Source of the DNA: Adiantum capillus-veneris
Taxonomy: Eukaryota; Streptophyta; Polypodiopsida; Polypodiales; Pteridaceae
Assembly (NCBI GenBank): GCA_014529385.2
Contig: CM043949.1
Coordinates: forward strand, 110,697,977 to 110,761,976
Length of the DNA stretch: 64,000 bases
Direction of reading: 5' to 3'
The translations under genes and the position numbers were made by a program. The notes under the pieces are model-generated. The model was not told the DNA's origin. It made no database searches and worked only from the letters and a program-made list of their open reading frames with translations. Of the stretch, positions 54,525 through 64,000 are shown one piece after another. Position 1 is the stretch's first letter. Every line of letters begins with the position of its first letter.

Positions 54525-54840
54525 GACACTTTCTCTCTACTTGCTTATTATCTTTGCTCTCGTTTCACGGTGTACGCACTCTCTAGAAGCTTTCGTGGCG
54601 GATACCTCTATGTAGCTCTCATCACCACTCTCTTGCAGCAAAGCAAGAAGCCTTTCAACAGTCCCTAATCGATTCTAAATCACGGTGAGAAGCTCTAAAC
54701 TCCATAGCCATCATCTCTCTCTCTTTCTCTATGTCGTTTTTATGAGTAGTCACCCTCTCGGTGATTGTTTTTCTGTATACGAGTGCATGTATGGATTAAC
54801 TGAGTACGTAAAAAGTTTCTCCATGATTATTGCATCATGT
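54432..54840 (+). repeat. 3' LTR of gypsy 4, right piece
   Basis: Continues the LTR after the copia 2 target copy. Contains a (CT)n at 54447-54523 and the stretch that matches the 5' remnant (54575-54838). End not resolved; no CA terminus can be confirmed. Confidence 0.6.
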
Positions 54841-55784
54841 TTAACACGTTGAATTATGCACATGATGCGTTTATGGTCATGTGCGTGCATAAAAAGCACT
54901 TTTCGTTTCACGTCATAGAGGTGGCAAGAACACTGTTTTGGTCATAAATCAGAAACCGCTATGAATCAGCCCGAACCCTTTACACCAGAGATAAAACACA
55001 TCATTTAGAACATTTTCTCTCTTTGGCATCATGTGAAAAACACGCACGAACTAAGAGATATGGTCAAAGAACAGCTTGCTGCCCATTGCACAACCAAATT
55101 TTTGACTCCAGGCTCCTGGGAGAACCACTATATAGATTCACCGGATGCACAAACCCACTTAACCAATTGAAAATCTTTAGGTCTCTGTTATCACCTTGGG
55201 AATGTGAGTTATTAATCGCTGTATAACCAATTTTACCTACACGCATACGGGTGCCCAAGGGGGGGCATATGACGTCATGAGTTAACCGAGCTGTTTTTAT
55301 ATGTTTTATGGTTTTTTTTTGTGAGTTGATTTCAACTATTAGATGGCCATAAACTTATGTGAGAGTATATGGTTAAACATCGTGAACCGCATAGGCAGAT
55401 ATGATTAAAGTGGCTTTCTTTTGGGGTTATAGTTTGTTGTGTGAGTACCATATGGGTGAAGTGATGGGATAGAGTGATAGTCTATATTATGGAGCTGAGC
55501 TTGATGCGTTGGTTTGAGGTCAATTACTTTCAATTTCATGTTTTGCATGCTCCCAAAAATGCCAAAAAGTTGTCTTTTACATATTTGTGAAGTTATGGTT
55601 TATGGTTGACCTAAAGGTCGGACCTGTTTTGCATCATGTTTATGGTGATAGAATGTTATCATATGATGTATGGGGACTCATGGATTGATGTGGATGGCTC
55701 ATATGCATTGTGATTGCTTTCCACCTTCCTAGGTCAAAACTAGTTCTATGTGCTAGGGAGTAAAGTGCAGATGTGATGCATCAA
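54841..55784. other. Non-coding, nothing recognised
   Basis: May include the end of the gypsy 4 LTR and the flank of the foldback. No coding pattern seen. Confidence 0.5.
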
Positions 55785-56218
55785 CATTAGGCAAAATTTG
55801 GACTCACAAAGGGGCCCTTTAAGGAGTTTGACTTTACCTCTCTCTACCAAAACGGGCGCATGGATAAATTTTTGCAAACAAACTCCAAAGTTGGCGGGGG
55901 TTTGACAGTTACAATGTCCTCTTCAAGCTCTATCTACTGCGATTCCTCATATTTTAGAAGATTCTTTTTTTGATTCACTTAGATTCCGACAGAGTTGTCA
56001 CATCATAGGTGAATCAAAAAAAGAATCTTCTAAAATATGAGGAATCTCATGGCGTGCTATATATCAGTAGATAGAGCTTGAAGAGGAAATTCTAATTGTC
56101 AAACCTCTGCCAACTTTGGAGTTTGTTGCAAAAATTTATCCATGCGCCCGTTTTGGTAGAGAGAGGTAAAGTCAAACTCCTTGAAGGGCCCCTTTGTGAG
56201 TCCAAATTTTGCTTAATG
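55785..56218. repeat. 434-bp foldback (long inverted repeat)
   Basis: Arms 55785-55978 and 56009-56218 are nearly exact reverse complements with a 30-base loop. Paired landmarks: CTCACAAAGGGGCCCTT/AAGGGCCCCTTTGTGAG, CTACCAAAACGGGCGCATGG and its complement, and ATTCCTCATATTTTAGAAGA and its complement. A few indels account for the 16-base length difference. It has no coding capacity. It may be a foldback MITE; a transcript would fold into a long double-stranded hairpin and could feed small-RNA production. Confidence 0.9.
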
Positions 56219-56309
56219 CTTTGGATGGTTGGATGTGGTCAAAATTGGATTTTTATATCATGATTAGTTGCTGGTCTGACTCTTTTATGCATGAAAGAGT
56301 CACGTCTTA

Positions 56310-56481
56310 TGTCAAGACAAGGGTCCTGTAACCTAAGGACTAGGATGGTCATGGACTACGGCCAAGGGCCGGGCTAGACAGTGTGGACAGGGGATCCGTC
56401 TAGGGCAAGGGGCTAGGAGCCCGCCTATATAATGGGAGGTTGGGAGGAGGATCTCTAGTCTAGTTTTCCCTAGTTCTTACA
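56310..56481 (+). repeat. 5' LTR of gypsy 5 (172 bp)
   Basis: TGTCAAGACAAGGGTCC to TAGTTCTTACA, with CCTATATAATGGG as the TATA region at about 56425. Very short for a Ty3 LTR. Confidence 0.9.
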
Positions 56482-56482
56482 G

Positions 56483-56494
56483 TGGTATCAGAGC
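56483..56494 (+). promoter_or_regulatory. Primer-binding site, initiator tRNA-Met (gypsy 5)
   Basis: TGGTATCAGAGC one base after the LTR. Confidence 0.9.
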
Positions 56495-57335
56495 TTAGGT
56501 GGCCTAGGAGGTCTCTCTTCCACTCTCTCTCTAGGCGTTCACTTTTGGCTCCTAAAAATAGGGCTTTAAGGTGTGAACCGTGGCTTTTTTAGGGATTTTA
56601 CCAAAATTAGCAGTTGGGCTTGCCTAAATCGGGTACGTTTTCTTTTTTGGATGCGACTGTGTGGTGCATGGATTTGCGCGAGCTCTGGCTTGACAGGAGC
56701 GCCATGGCTTCAATGGAGAGCTTCCATGAGCACTTGGCCTAATTGTGCCTGAGAAAGCCACACACACTTCCTCTTGTGCTCGCATTACCTGCTCACGCTG
56801 CCTGTGATATTTTTCTTCAAAAAAATCGCCTTCTTTCACATGGCATGGCCAATTACAACAATATTTTGAGCCTTGGACCTTCTTGGTGGTCCTTCCCACA
56901 AGCAAGGCAAGTCACGAGCCTCAACCTTCGTACTCGGTGCAAGAATCAAGCCGTGTCGGCTTTCCCTCGAGCCTGACGGCTTACGGTTCCGCTCAGTCCT
57001 TGCAGAAATTCTAGATTTCTGTATATTTTTACAATTGCGACAGTTTCAATTGGAGTTCATGCAACATAATCGTTCGCCGATTACGAAAGCTTTCAATAAT
57101 CAAGCTTCTTCACAACGGTGACGATTCAACCATCTCCACTACAAGATTTAGTCATCTTGTGAGCCACGAGTGATTTTGCGGAGTTCGTTTTCTATGCTGA
57201 TTGTGCAAGTTCTTTATTTTTTGAAGGTCAGGTGCTACGATGCACAAGTGGAGTTAGCAAAGCTCCTATACTTGGCGAGTGCTTTCAATATCATGTATTT
57301 TTTTCTGAGTACTTCTTTCACGTCACTGTGTAGCC

Positions 57336-58480
57336 ATGGATTCGGATATCAATATTACATTCGATTTTGAGCAAAGTATTCTTGATCCTACCAATGACGG
57401 CTCGCGGCCGAATCCTCTCAAGGAGAGTACCTGCGATGCTACGGCAGGAGAAGATACTTACGAATTGCTCGATATTCAAGAATTTCATGCACTTCAGACA
57501 CGCATGTCAGTCATGGATGAAAATTTTAAAGCTTTAAATGAAAATGTTACTAAACTTTCCACATTAGTCATTCAATTAATGCATCAGCAGTCTAAGAGTC
57601 CTGCTGACACCCACATGCATGAGCACGTTGGAACACAAGGGCAAGGCCCAATTAGTGAAACGTTCCATACTCTCACTGCCAAAGAGGTAGATGACTTGTT
57701 AAAGAACTTTAAACCACCAGTTTTCAAGGGCGAAGACCGATACCGCAATAAGGATGCAATGAACATCTTTCTCAGTAAACGAGCTTAACTCTGGAAGGTA
57801 AGGCCTACAAATGGTGGATGTCTCTCAAGGAGAAGAACATCATGCCACAGAGTTGGGGAACCTTTGAAGCAATGTTTAGCAAGGAATTTTTGCCTACAAA
57901 CGAGGCCGATCGGAATTGGACGGCTTGGGACACATGTTCCATGCGCCACTACCCATCACTCCTTGAATATATCTCTCACTATCGGGAAGTTATCCTCAAG
58001 TTGGAAGGCTTGGATACCTTTCAACATGTACAAGGGTTCATATGAGGTCTGACTCCAGAGCTTAAGAAGTATGTCAAGACCCAAGACCCTAAAACACTTG
58101 AGGAAGCCATAGTGAAAGCACATATTAATGATGACCCTGATGATAAGAAAACACATAATAGTAATGTGCCTGCTAGTATACATGGTAATACACGCACTCA
58201 GTACGGGCACAATAAAAGAAAATTTCTAGTTGCTAATTCAGATGCATCTAAAAAACCCAAGGGGTCCAAGGGTCCTCTCTCTCCTGAGGATTTTGATAAA
58301 GCCAAGAAAGAGAAGCTATGTTTTCAATGTTCAGGAAGAGGCCATGGCAAAAAGGATTGTCCCAAGGGAAAATCTGCTGCTCAGGGGAAGGAGAAAGCAG
58401 TGCACACGGTGCAACTACTGCCTCTTGAGTCTTCCTCAAAATTCTCCACAGTGGAAGTAACACACACTAAGGTGGTGCAT
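57336..58480 (+). pseudogene. gag: Ty3 gag (gypsy 5), broken
   Basis: Starts MDSDINITFDFEQSILDPTN after a leader of about 840 bases. A coiled-coil-like part (MDENFKALNENVTKLSTLV) precedes the capsid region (DLLKNFKPPVFKGEDRYRN). The frame is lost near 57786, resumes as KAYKWWMSLKEKNIMPQSWG, and a TGA at 58043-58045 follows. The CCHC knuckle CFQCSGRGHGKKDC is at 58320-58361. Capsid and RNA-binding functions would need one unbroken frame. Confidence 0.8.
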
Positions 58481-61400
58481 GAATGCTGTCTCACAGCTTC
58501 CATGTGGCAACAAACCTTTGGACCACATGAGTTAGTACATATGCACGGATATCTGCAAGGGCACAAGGTGTGCATCTTGGTAGATGACGGTGCTACTCAC
58601 AATTTCATCAATTATGGATTGGTGAAAAAGCTCAAACTGCCTCAAACTCCGAGTACCCACCACTACAAGGTAGCAATGAATGGACATGATACTGAAATAT
58701 GGGATATTCAATGCCGAGCTGTTCCATTGGAAGTACAAGGGTACTCTACTTTTTTGGATTTTCAGGTTATGAACATGGAAAGGGCTGATGTGGTTCTTGG
58801 TAGGGAGTGGTTGTATAGCCTAGGACCATCACTAAAGCGTAGCTATGAGCACAACAGCTTGATGTTTGATTCCCATGGCGCACATGTGTTGTTGTTAGGA
58901 GAAAAGGATATACCTTCATCACCATTGATTTGTACTGCTGAGCTTATGCAACTTGTTTCTGATAATGAAATAGAACAGGTTTTCTTGTGTTACTCACTAT
59001 CTCATTTTCTTTCTAACATTGAGTCTGTTGAACATTCCTCAACGCCACATGATTCTCTCTCCTCTATTCCACCAATTGCTAATTCTACACAAGCAAACAT
59101 TGCTAATCAATTACAAAAATTATTAAAGGAATTTCAAGATGTCTTTCCTAATGATTTTCCATCAGGATTACCGCGACACGCTCAATACAACATGGCATTG
59201 ACGTGAATGCAGGCTGTAAACCTGTTAGTAAACCACCTCACCATATGAGTTACTCCGAGGCTGCTGAGGTGGAACGTCAGCTTGCTGACTACCTTAGCAG
59301 AGGGTTTATACAACCTAGTTCTTCACCATGGGCTTCGCCTATCCTTTTAGTGAAGAAAAAGGACGGCAGTATGCGCATGTGCGTAGACTACCGGGGCTTA
59401 AATGCGGTTACAGTTAAGAACAAATACCCATTGCCAAGAGTAGATGTGTTATTTGAGAAGCTAACTCATGCTTGCATTTTTACAAAAATCGACTTGCGGT
59501 CAGGATATCACCAAGTCCGTATTCGGCTTGCCGATATACCTAAGACTGAATTCCGAACACGGTTTGGACACTACCAGTTTTTGGTTATGCCCTTTGGGTT
59601 AACCAATGCGCCCGCAACATTCATGACACCTATGGATAGTGTCTTGAAGCCATATTTGAGCAAATTTGTCATTGTTTTCCTTGATATCATTCTAGTTTAT
59701 AGTGCTTTTGAATAAGAACACTTACATCATCTCAGGCACGTATTTGAGTTGTTACACACAAACAAGTTATATGCCAAGGAATCTAAATGTGATTTTCTCA
59801 AGGATGAAATTCATTATTTAGGGCATGTTATTTTAGCTAATGGCCTATACATGGATCAATCCAAAGTGGATACCATCAGAAAATGGCCACCTCCTACAAA
59901 TCTGGAAGAATTAAAGATCTTTTTAGGCTTCGCAGGTTTTTATCGAAGGTTCGTTAAAAACTATGCTCACATTGCTGTTCCTATGACGGATCAACTAAAA
60001 GGCAAAGGTAAAGCTTTTCAGTGGGGATCCGCTCAACAACACAGTTTTGATACGCTCAAAGATGCATTAGCTACAACTCCTATACTAGCTATTGTAGATC
60101 CTTTGAAACCATTCGTTTTGGAAACGGATGCCAGTGATCATGCTATTGGAGTAGTCCTATTACGAGACGGACGGCCGATTGCATTTGAAATTAAGAAGCT
60201 TGATGCAGCTCAACAGAACTATTTTGCTTACAAACGTGAACTCTATGCAATAGTGTCGGCCTTAAAGACATGGCGGCATTATCTGTATGGTGCTCAATTC
60301 GAGATTGTGTTTGACCATGAAAGCATCAAATGGTTTACACAACAAACAGATTTAAAGGGTCGAAAAGCGAGGTGGGTCGAGATCCTTCAGGAATATGACG
60401 CCAAATTAAGGTATTGCAAAGGCCGATACAATGTAGTGGCAAACGCTCTAAGTCGAATGCTAGAGATCAATTCGCTCTTGTTCACGGAACTTCGTAGTGA
60501 ATTTTTAGATTCTGTCAAGGGCAAATATGAGCAAGATGAAACATATTCCAAAGTGTGGAGCCATGTTCAAAAGAGGGATCCTTCTTAATCCAATGCAGGT
60601 AGTGTACAACAAACCTCCATATCTAGTTCTCCTTTAGCAAGTGATGAACTACAATGATGGAAGCATTTTACCATCGACAATGGGTACTTACTCCACAAGG
60701 GGAGAGTTTGTGTACCGACGGACACAGACATTTGGTGCCAAATTCTTTATGAATGTCATGATAGTCCAAGTGCAGGACACCCGGGGATTAGAAAAACTTA
60801 TTCTCTCGTACGACGATAGTTTTACTGGCCAGGTCTACATGGCTTTGTTCAAGCTTATGTCTTGCATTGCCAAAAATGTCAAGTTAACAAGACAGAGCGC
60901 CTGAAAGTAGTAGGACTCTTACATCCTTTGGAGATTCCCAATGGAAAATGGGAAAGTATCTCTATGGATTTCATTGTAGGTTTACCAACCACTATACGAG
61001 GTCATGACTCAGTATGGGTGGTCGTAGACAGGTTGATTAAACTATGTAAGTTTATTCCGACCAAATCAACGGTTAAGACACCGGAACTAGCCAAGTTATT
61101 TGTGGACAGTCTATATAAATTTTATGGTTTGCCAAGTAACATTGTTAGTGACCATGATCCCAAGTTTAACAGCCACTTTTAGAGAGCTGTACGATTGGGT
61201 ACACAACTAAACCTCAGTACAGCTGATCATCCAGAAATGGATGGTCAAACGGAATGGGCTAACTAGGTGCTAGAGGATATGCTAAGAGCATATGTCAACA
61301 AAAAAAGTTAGACTGGGAAGAATACTTACCTATTCTCGAGTTTGCCTACAACAGTGCTAAGCATGTCACAACAGGTTTTAGTCCTTTCATGCTCATGTAC

Positions 61401-62015
61401 GGGTTTCAACCTAGGTCATCAGTTACGGTGGGGTTGGCAACCAAAAAACTCCAACAGGTTAAGGATTTTATCCAAGACCACATGGATATGCTGAAACTTG
61501 CTCGTCAGAATGTCCGGAAGGCACAGGATCGGTATAAGAAATACACTGATGAGAAACGTCGGCAAGTTACCTTCGAAGAAGGGGAGGAAGTATTTTTACG
61601 TGTGCCAGAACATTCAGAAAGTTTGAACACTGGATCAACACCTAAATTATCTCCCCGATATTGTGGTCCTTTCAAAATACTCAAGCGAGTTGGTGATCGT
61701 GCCTACAAACTATTACTACCATCACATTCTCGCATTCATCCGATGTTTCATGTAAGCCGTCTACAAAAGCGGTTACATGGGGACGACAACGTCATTGACC
61801 AACATGTTTTGGTTGATTACATTGACCCTCCTACCTTACCGCATGAACCTGAATGTGTTCTGGATTATCATGAGTTGCGTACACGACATCACGTACAACA
61901 ACAAGCCTTAATCAAGTGGAAAGACTGACCTGAAGAAGGTGCCACTTGGGAAAACATTAGTGTTCTTAAGAAGAAGTTTCCCACTTTTGTTTTCGAGGAC
62001 GATAACTCTTCTTAA
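58480..62015 (+). pseudogene. pol: Ty3 chromovirus pol (gypsy 5), broken
   Basis: Protease LVDDGATHNFIN (58578-58613) keeps its Asp. Reverse transcriptase: [47 protein letters not shown], then FLDIILVYS (59677-59703) where the second Asp of the DD pair is Ile (59686-59688). TAA at 59713-59715. RNase H: LETDASDHAIGVVL, VFDHESIKWF and VANALSRM (usual VADALSR, Asp to Asn). Integrase: CQKCQVNKTE, MDFIVGLPTTIRGHDSVWVV, IVSDHDPKFNSHF, MDGQTEWAN with TAG 61180-61182 and TAG 61264-61266. The C-terminus has PRYCGPFKILKRVGDRAYKL and a chromodomain-like end (LDYHELRTRHHVQQQALIKW, then PEEGATWENISVLKKKFPTF) with TGA at 61926-61928. Confidence 0.85.
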
Positions 62016-62026
62016 GGGGGGAGTAA

Positions 62027-62198
62027 TGTCAGGACAAGGCTCTTGTAACCTAAGGACTAGGATGGTCATGGACTATGGCCAAGGGTCGGGCTAGACAATG
62101 TGGACAGGGTATCCGTCTAGGGCAAGGGGCTAGGAGCCCGCCTATATAATGGGAGGTTGGGAGGAGGATCTCTAGTCTAGTTTTCCCTAGTTCTTACA
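62027..62198 (+). repeat. 3' LTR of gypsy 5 (172 bp)
   Basis: TGTCAGGACAAGGCTC to TAGTTCTTACA, followed by the target copy TCTTA. Confidence 0.9.
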
Positions 62199-62203
62199 TC
62201 TTA

Positions 62204-63215
62204 AGAGTCACATGTGTGTGGACTCCAATTGATTACAGGGGATATGTCGAATTCCAAGTGTGGGCTGAGATTCCCTTATGGATTTTGGTTGATATTCTAT
62301 GGTGTAAGCCGGTGTGGCTCATGGTTTTTTTTTCTGGATATGGTTATGCTGTCAAAATTTTTATAGTCATGTTATATCCTAAAGTGGTTATGCAGGATTG
62401 GTCGTGCCTCACCCAAGTTGGGTGGAGTGCTCGCCCCGTGTGATGTGATTGGATTATAGTTTATGGTTTTGGGATTGGATCATGAAGTGATTTGGATGGT
62501 TTATGATAGATGTGTAAGGGTAGAGACCCTATATAGTCTAATTGCTTGGAAAGGGTTGTTTGTGCATATGGGAAGTGCTATTGTGATTGGACTCACGTGT
62601 TATGTTTCTCATGGAAGCGTTGCTACAAGGCTAGGATCACCTACATCTCTTAGCCTTAGACTAAAGGGTCGTTGACCTGGGGCTTTGTTGGATCGGGGGT
62701 GTTGCCTAGGTCTTCTTCTTTTTGTTAGGCTCATCTACACGGTGAGTGCATCGGGGGTTGAATGACCTACACGGCTAACGCATCGGGTATTTTGCCTTAG
62801 CTTTGCCTAAACACCCGGTGCTGGGCATCAAAGCGGCGTGGCGCCTAAAGTGGTATGGTTGGTGTTGATACCCTACCGCCTATTGGTAGTTGGGATCCTT
62901 TCAAAGCTCGGGTTCATGGAGGGAGGTGAAGAGGCCTTAGCCTATATATGGCTCAGGTAGGTTGGAGGTGTTCTGGCTCGCTCTCGGCGAAGTGAAATTC
63001 TCTTTGTCCATAGTAGAGTGGAAGTGGATGGGTGGACCGATTGATCCCTACATAGGGTCAAGAGTTATTTTGTCATAAACTTTTTTTTGATGTTATGGTA
63101 TACCCAGATTTTGTCATTGCATTAATACATGGTTTCCTGTTCCATTTAGATGGGCATTTAAAGATTCTTTGTGTCATCTTCTCATGTCTCTGTGCACTCT
63201 ATTTCACCCTCCACT

Positions 63216-63220
<5 letters not shown>
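62204..63220. other. Non-coding; possible old LTR or flank
   Basis: GC-richer than the neighbours, with the repeated phrases CTACACGG-TGAGTGCATCGGG and CTACACGGCTAACGCATCGGG (62735-62790) and a CTATATATGGC promoter-like site near 62942. No ORF worth calling. Confidence 0.35.

Positions 63221-63276
<56 letters not shown>
63221..63276. repeat. (CT)n microsatellite
   Basis: About 28 CT units. Confidence 0.95.
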
Positions 63277-63281
<5 letters not shown>

Positions 63282-63857
63282 GTGTTCACATATATTCACC
63301 CTCCACAATGTTATATTTTTCTTGAGTACTCTTTCATTCATATCACCCATTCAAGGGTAGCACTAGTCGCTAGGTACCTATGAATGCCGTCCAGCTCATC
63401 GTCTAAACTCCATGCTTAGTCGGGTGCTGGGAACTCCTTCCCTATGCAAATGCTTCCGCAACTCTCATGTATATCGAGAATTGTATAAAAGTGTAAATTG
63501 TATATTTTGTGCATAGACCCCTGGGGAGGGGTATCTCTGAAAATTATGCTTGAAAAACACACCTAGTGTCCCTAGCCTCAGTCCCAAGACCTCACACACC
63601 TTCAAAAATAGTTAGAGCTAGCAGGGAATGAGGAAATATTGAGAGGAACAAGACATATCTTAAGAGAGAAGTATTCTCCTCACATAGCCACTCTAATAGC
63701 ATAGCTTAGCTTAGTAATTAGCATGGTAGAGGAGATGAGCATGCCATTGAAGCTTGGCTGTTGATTGGATTTGCATTCCATAGTGAAGAGTTGTTGGTGT
63801 AGGTCTCTACTTCTCAATGCTTGGAGAAGGAGATGGAGTTCTTGCTCAACACGTAAG

Positions 63858-63893
<36 letters not shown>

Positions 63894-64000
63894 CAAAGTG
63901 AGTTAGACTAAAAATGCCAACTCTCTCTCTACTTGGTCGACCCCTCTTGATTTTTGCTCTTGCTGGCTTCCCATTGGTTCCTGAGGGCTTAGCCAATATC
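63277..64000. other. Non-coding, nothing recognised; contains (GT)n at 63859-63891
   Basis: No gene or structured repeat beyond the GT tract of about 16 units. Confidence 0.5.

Larger units (their letters stand above)
44651..54840 (+). mobile_element. Gypsy 4: Ty3 chromovirus, gag deleted, interrupted by copia 2
   Basis: LTR remnant 44651-44911, pol 44936-48240, then a 3' LTR starting at 48297 that is cut by copia 2 (49268-54425, target copy CTTCAT) and resumes at 54432. The 5' remnant matches 54575-54838 of the 3' LTR (about 85% by eye), which ties the pieces together. Gag and the primer site have been lost between the LTR remnant and protease. The exact 3' end is not resolved. Confidence 0.65.
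56310..62198 (+). mobile_element. Gypsy 5: complete-ended Ty3 chromovirus
   Basis: 5889 bp with two 172-bp LTRs, target duplication TCTTA (56305-56309 and 62199-62203), tRNA-Met primer site and polypurine tract (AAGGGGGGAG, 62014-62023). The LTRs differ at seven positions by eye, five of them transitions (about 4%). Gag-pol is broken by stops and has lost several catalytic residues, so it is a dead copy. Confidence 0.9.

Noticed and set aside
44936-62015. Endogenous pararetrovirus (caulimovirus-like) insertions
   Set aside because: Both Ty3-type elements have LTRs or LTR remnants, integrase zinc and DDE regions and chromodomain ends, and no movement-protein region.

Overview
This window is intron-bearing nuclear plant DNA made almost entirely of transposable elements, with long (CT)n, (GA)n and (CA)n tracts and no rRNA, tRNA, organelle or ordinary housekeeping gene that I could recognise. 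Tandem minus-strand fragments of pentatricopeptide-repeat (PPR) genes at 18.4-20.3 kb, a Mutator-like transposase of a type I associate with seedless plants, and the abundance of old LTR elements suggest a fern or other seedless vascular plant. That assignment is inference.

Layout. 1-2.6 kb: an unrecognised acidic ORF open to the window start, then a promoter-like stretch and two adjacent, mutually similar ORFs of about 70 codons. 2.6-14.5 kb: a nest of LTR elements. Two minus-strand Ty3-type elements (A and B) have tRNA-Asp-like primer sites. A is interrupted by a plus-strand Ty1/copia element (copia 1, target duplication GACTT). The 3' LTR of copia 1 is itself split by a 2.66-kb TG...CA insertion that looks like a solo LTR. 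14.5-20.6 kb: a foldback MITE, a decayed many-exon minus-strand gene, PPR-fragment repeats and a minisatellite. 20.7-29.2 kb: the most interesting part. An apparently intact nine-exon minus-strand gene encodes a predicted protein of about 1049 residues with an AT-hook, an acidic repeat, a ParB-like motif and a beta-class DNA amino-methyltransferase domain. It lies head to head with a nearly intact plus-strand Mutator-like transposase gene. 30.3-33.2 kb: a decayed minus-strand tnp2-type (CACTA-like) transposase. 33.6-40.4 kb: an unrecognised ORF, repeats containing poly(C) runs of 24-31 bases, a LINE fragment, foldbacks and microsatellites. 40.4-64 kb: four plus-strand LTR elements in sequence or nested: copia 3 (truncated), Ty3 chromovirus 'gypsy 4' (gag deleted, 3' LTR split by copia 2), copia 2 (complete ends, TSD CTTCAT) and Ty3 chromovirus 'gypsy 5' (complete ends, TSD TCTTA). 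A 434-bp perfect-looking foldback lies just upstream of gypsy 5.

How the parts relate. Insertion order can be read from target duplications and split LTRs: A came before copia 1, which came before the solo LTR; A also came before B; gypsy 4 came before copia 2. All the LTR elements carry stops, frameshifts or lost catalytic residues, so none looks autonomous today. The methyltransferase gene is the only multi-exon gene whose exons join in phase without a stop. Its position beside a transposase suggests it is, or was, carried by a DNA transposon and may act on transposon DNA or chromatin. This is a hypothesis from position and domain content only.
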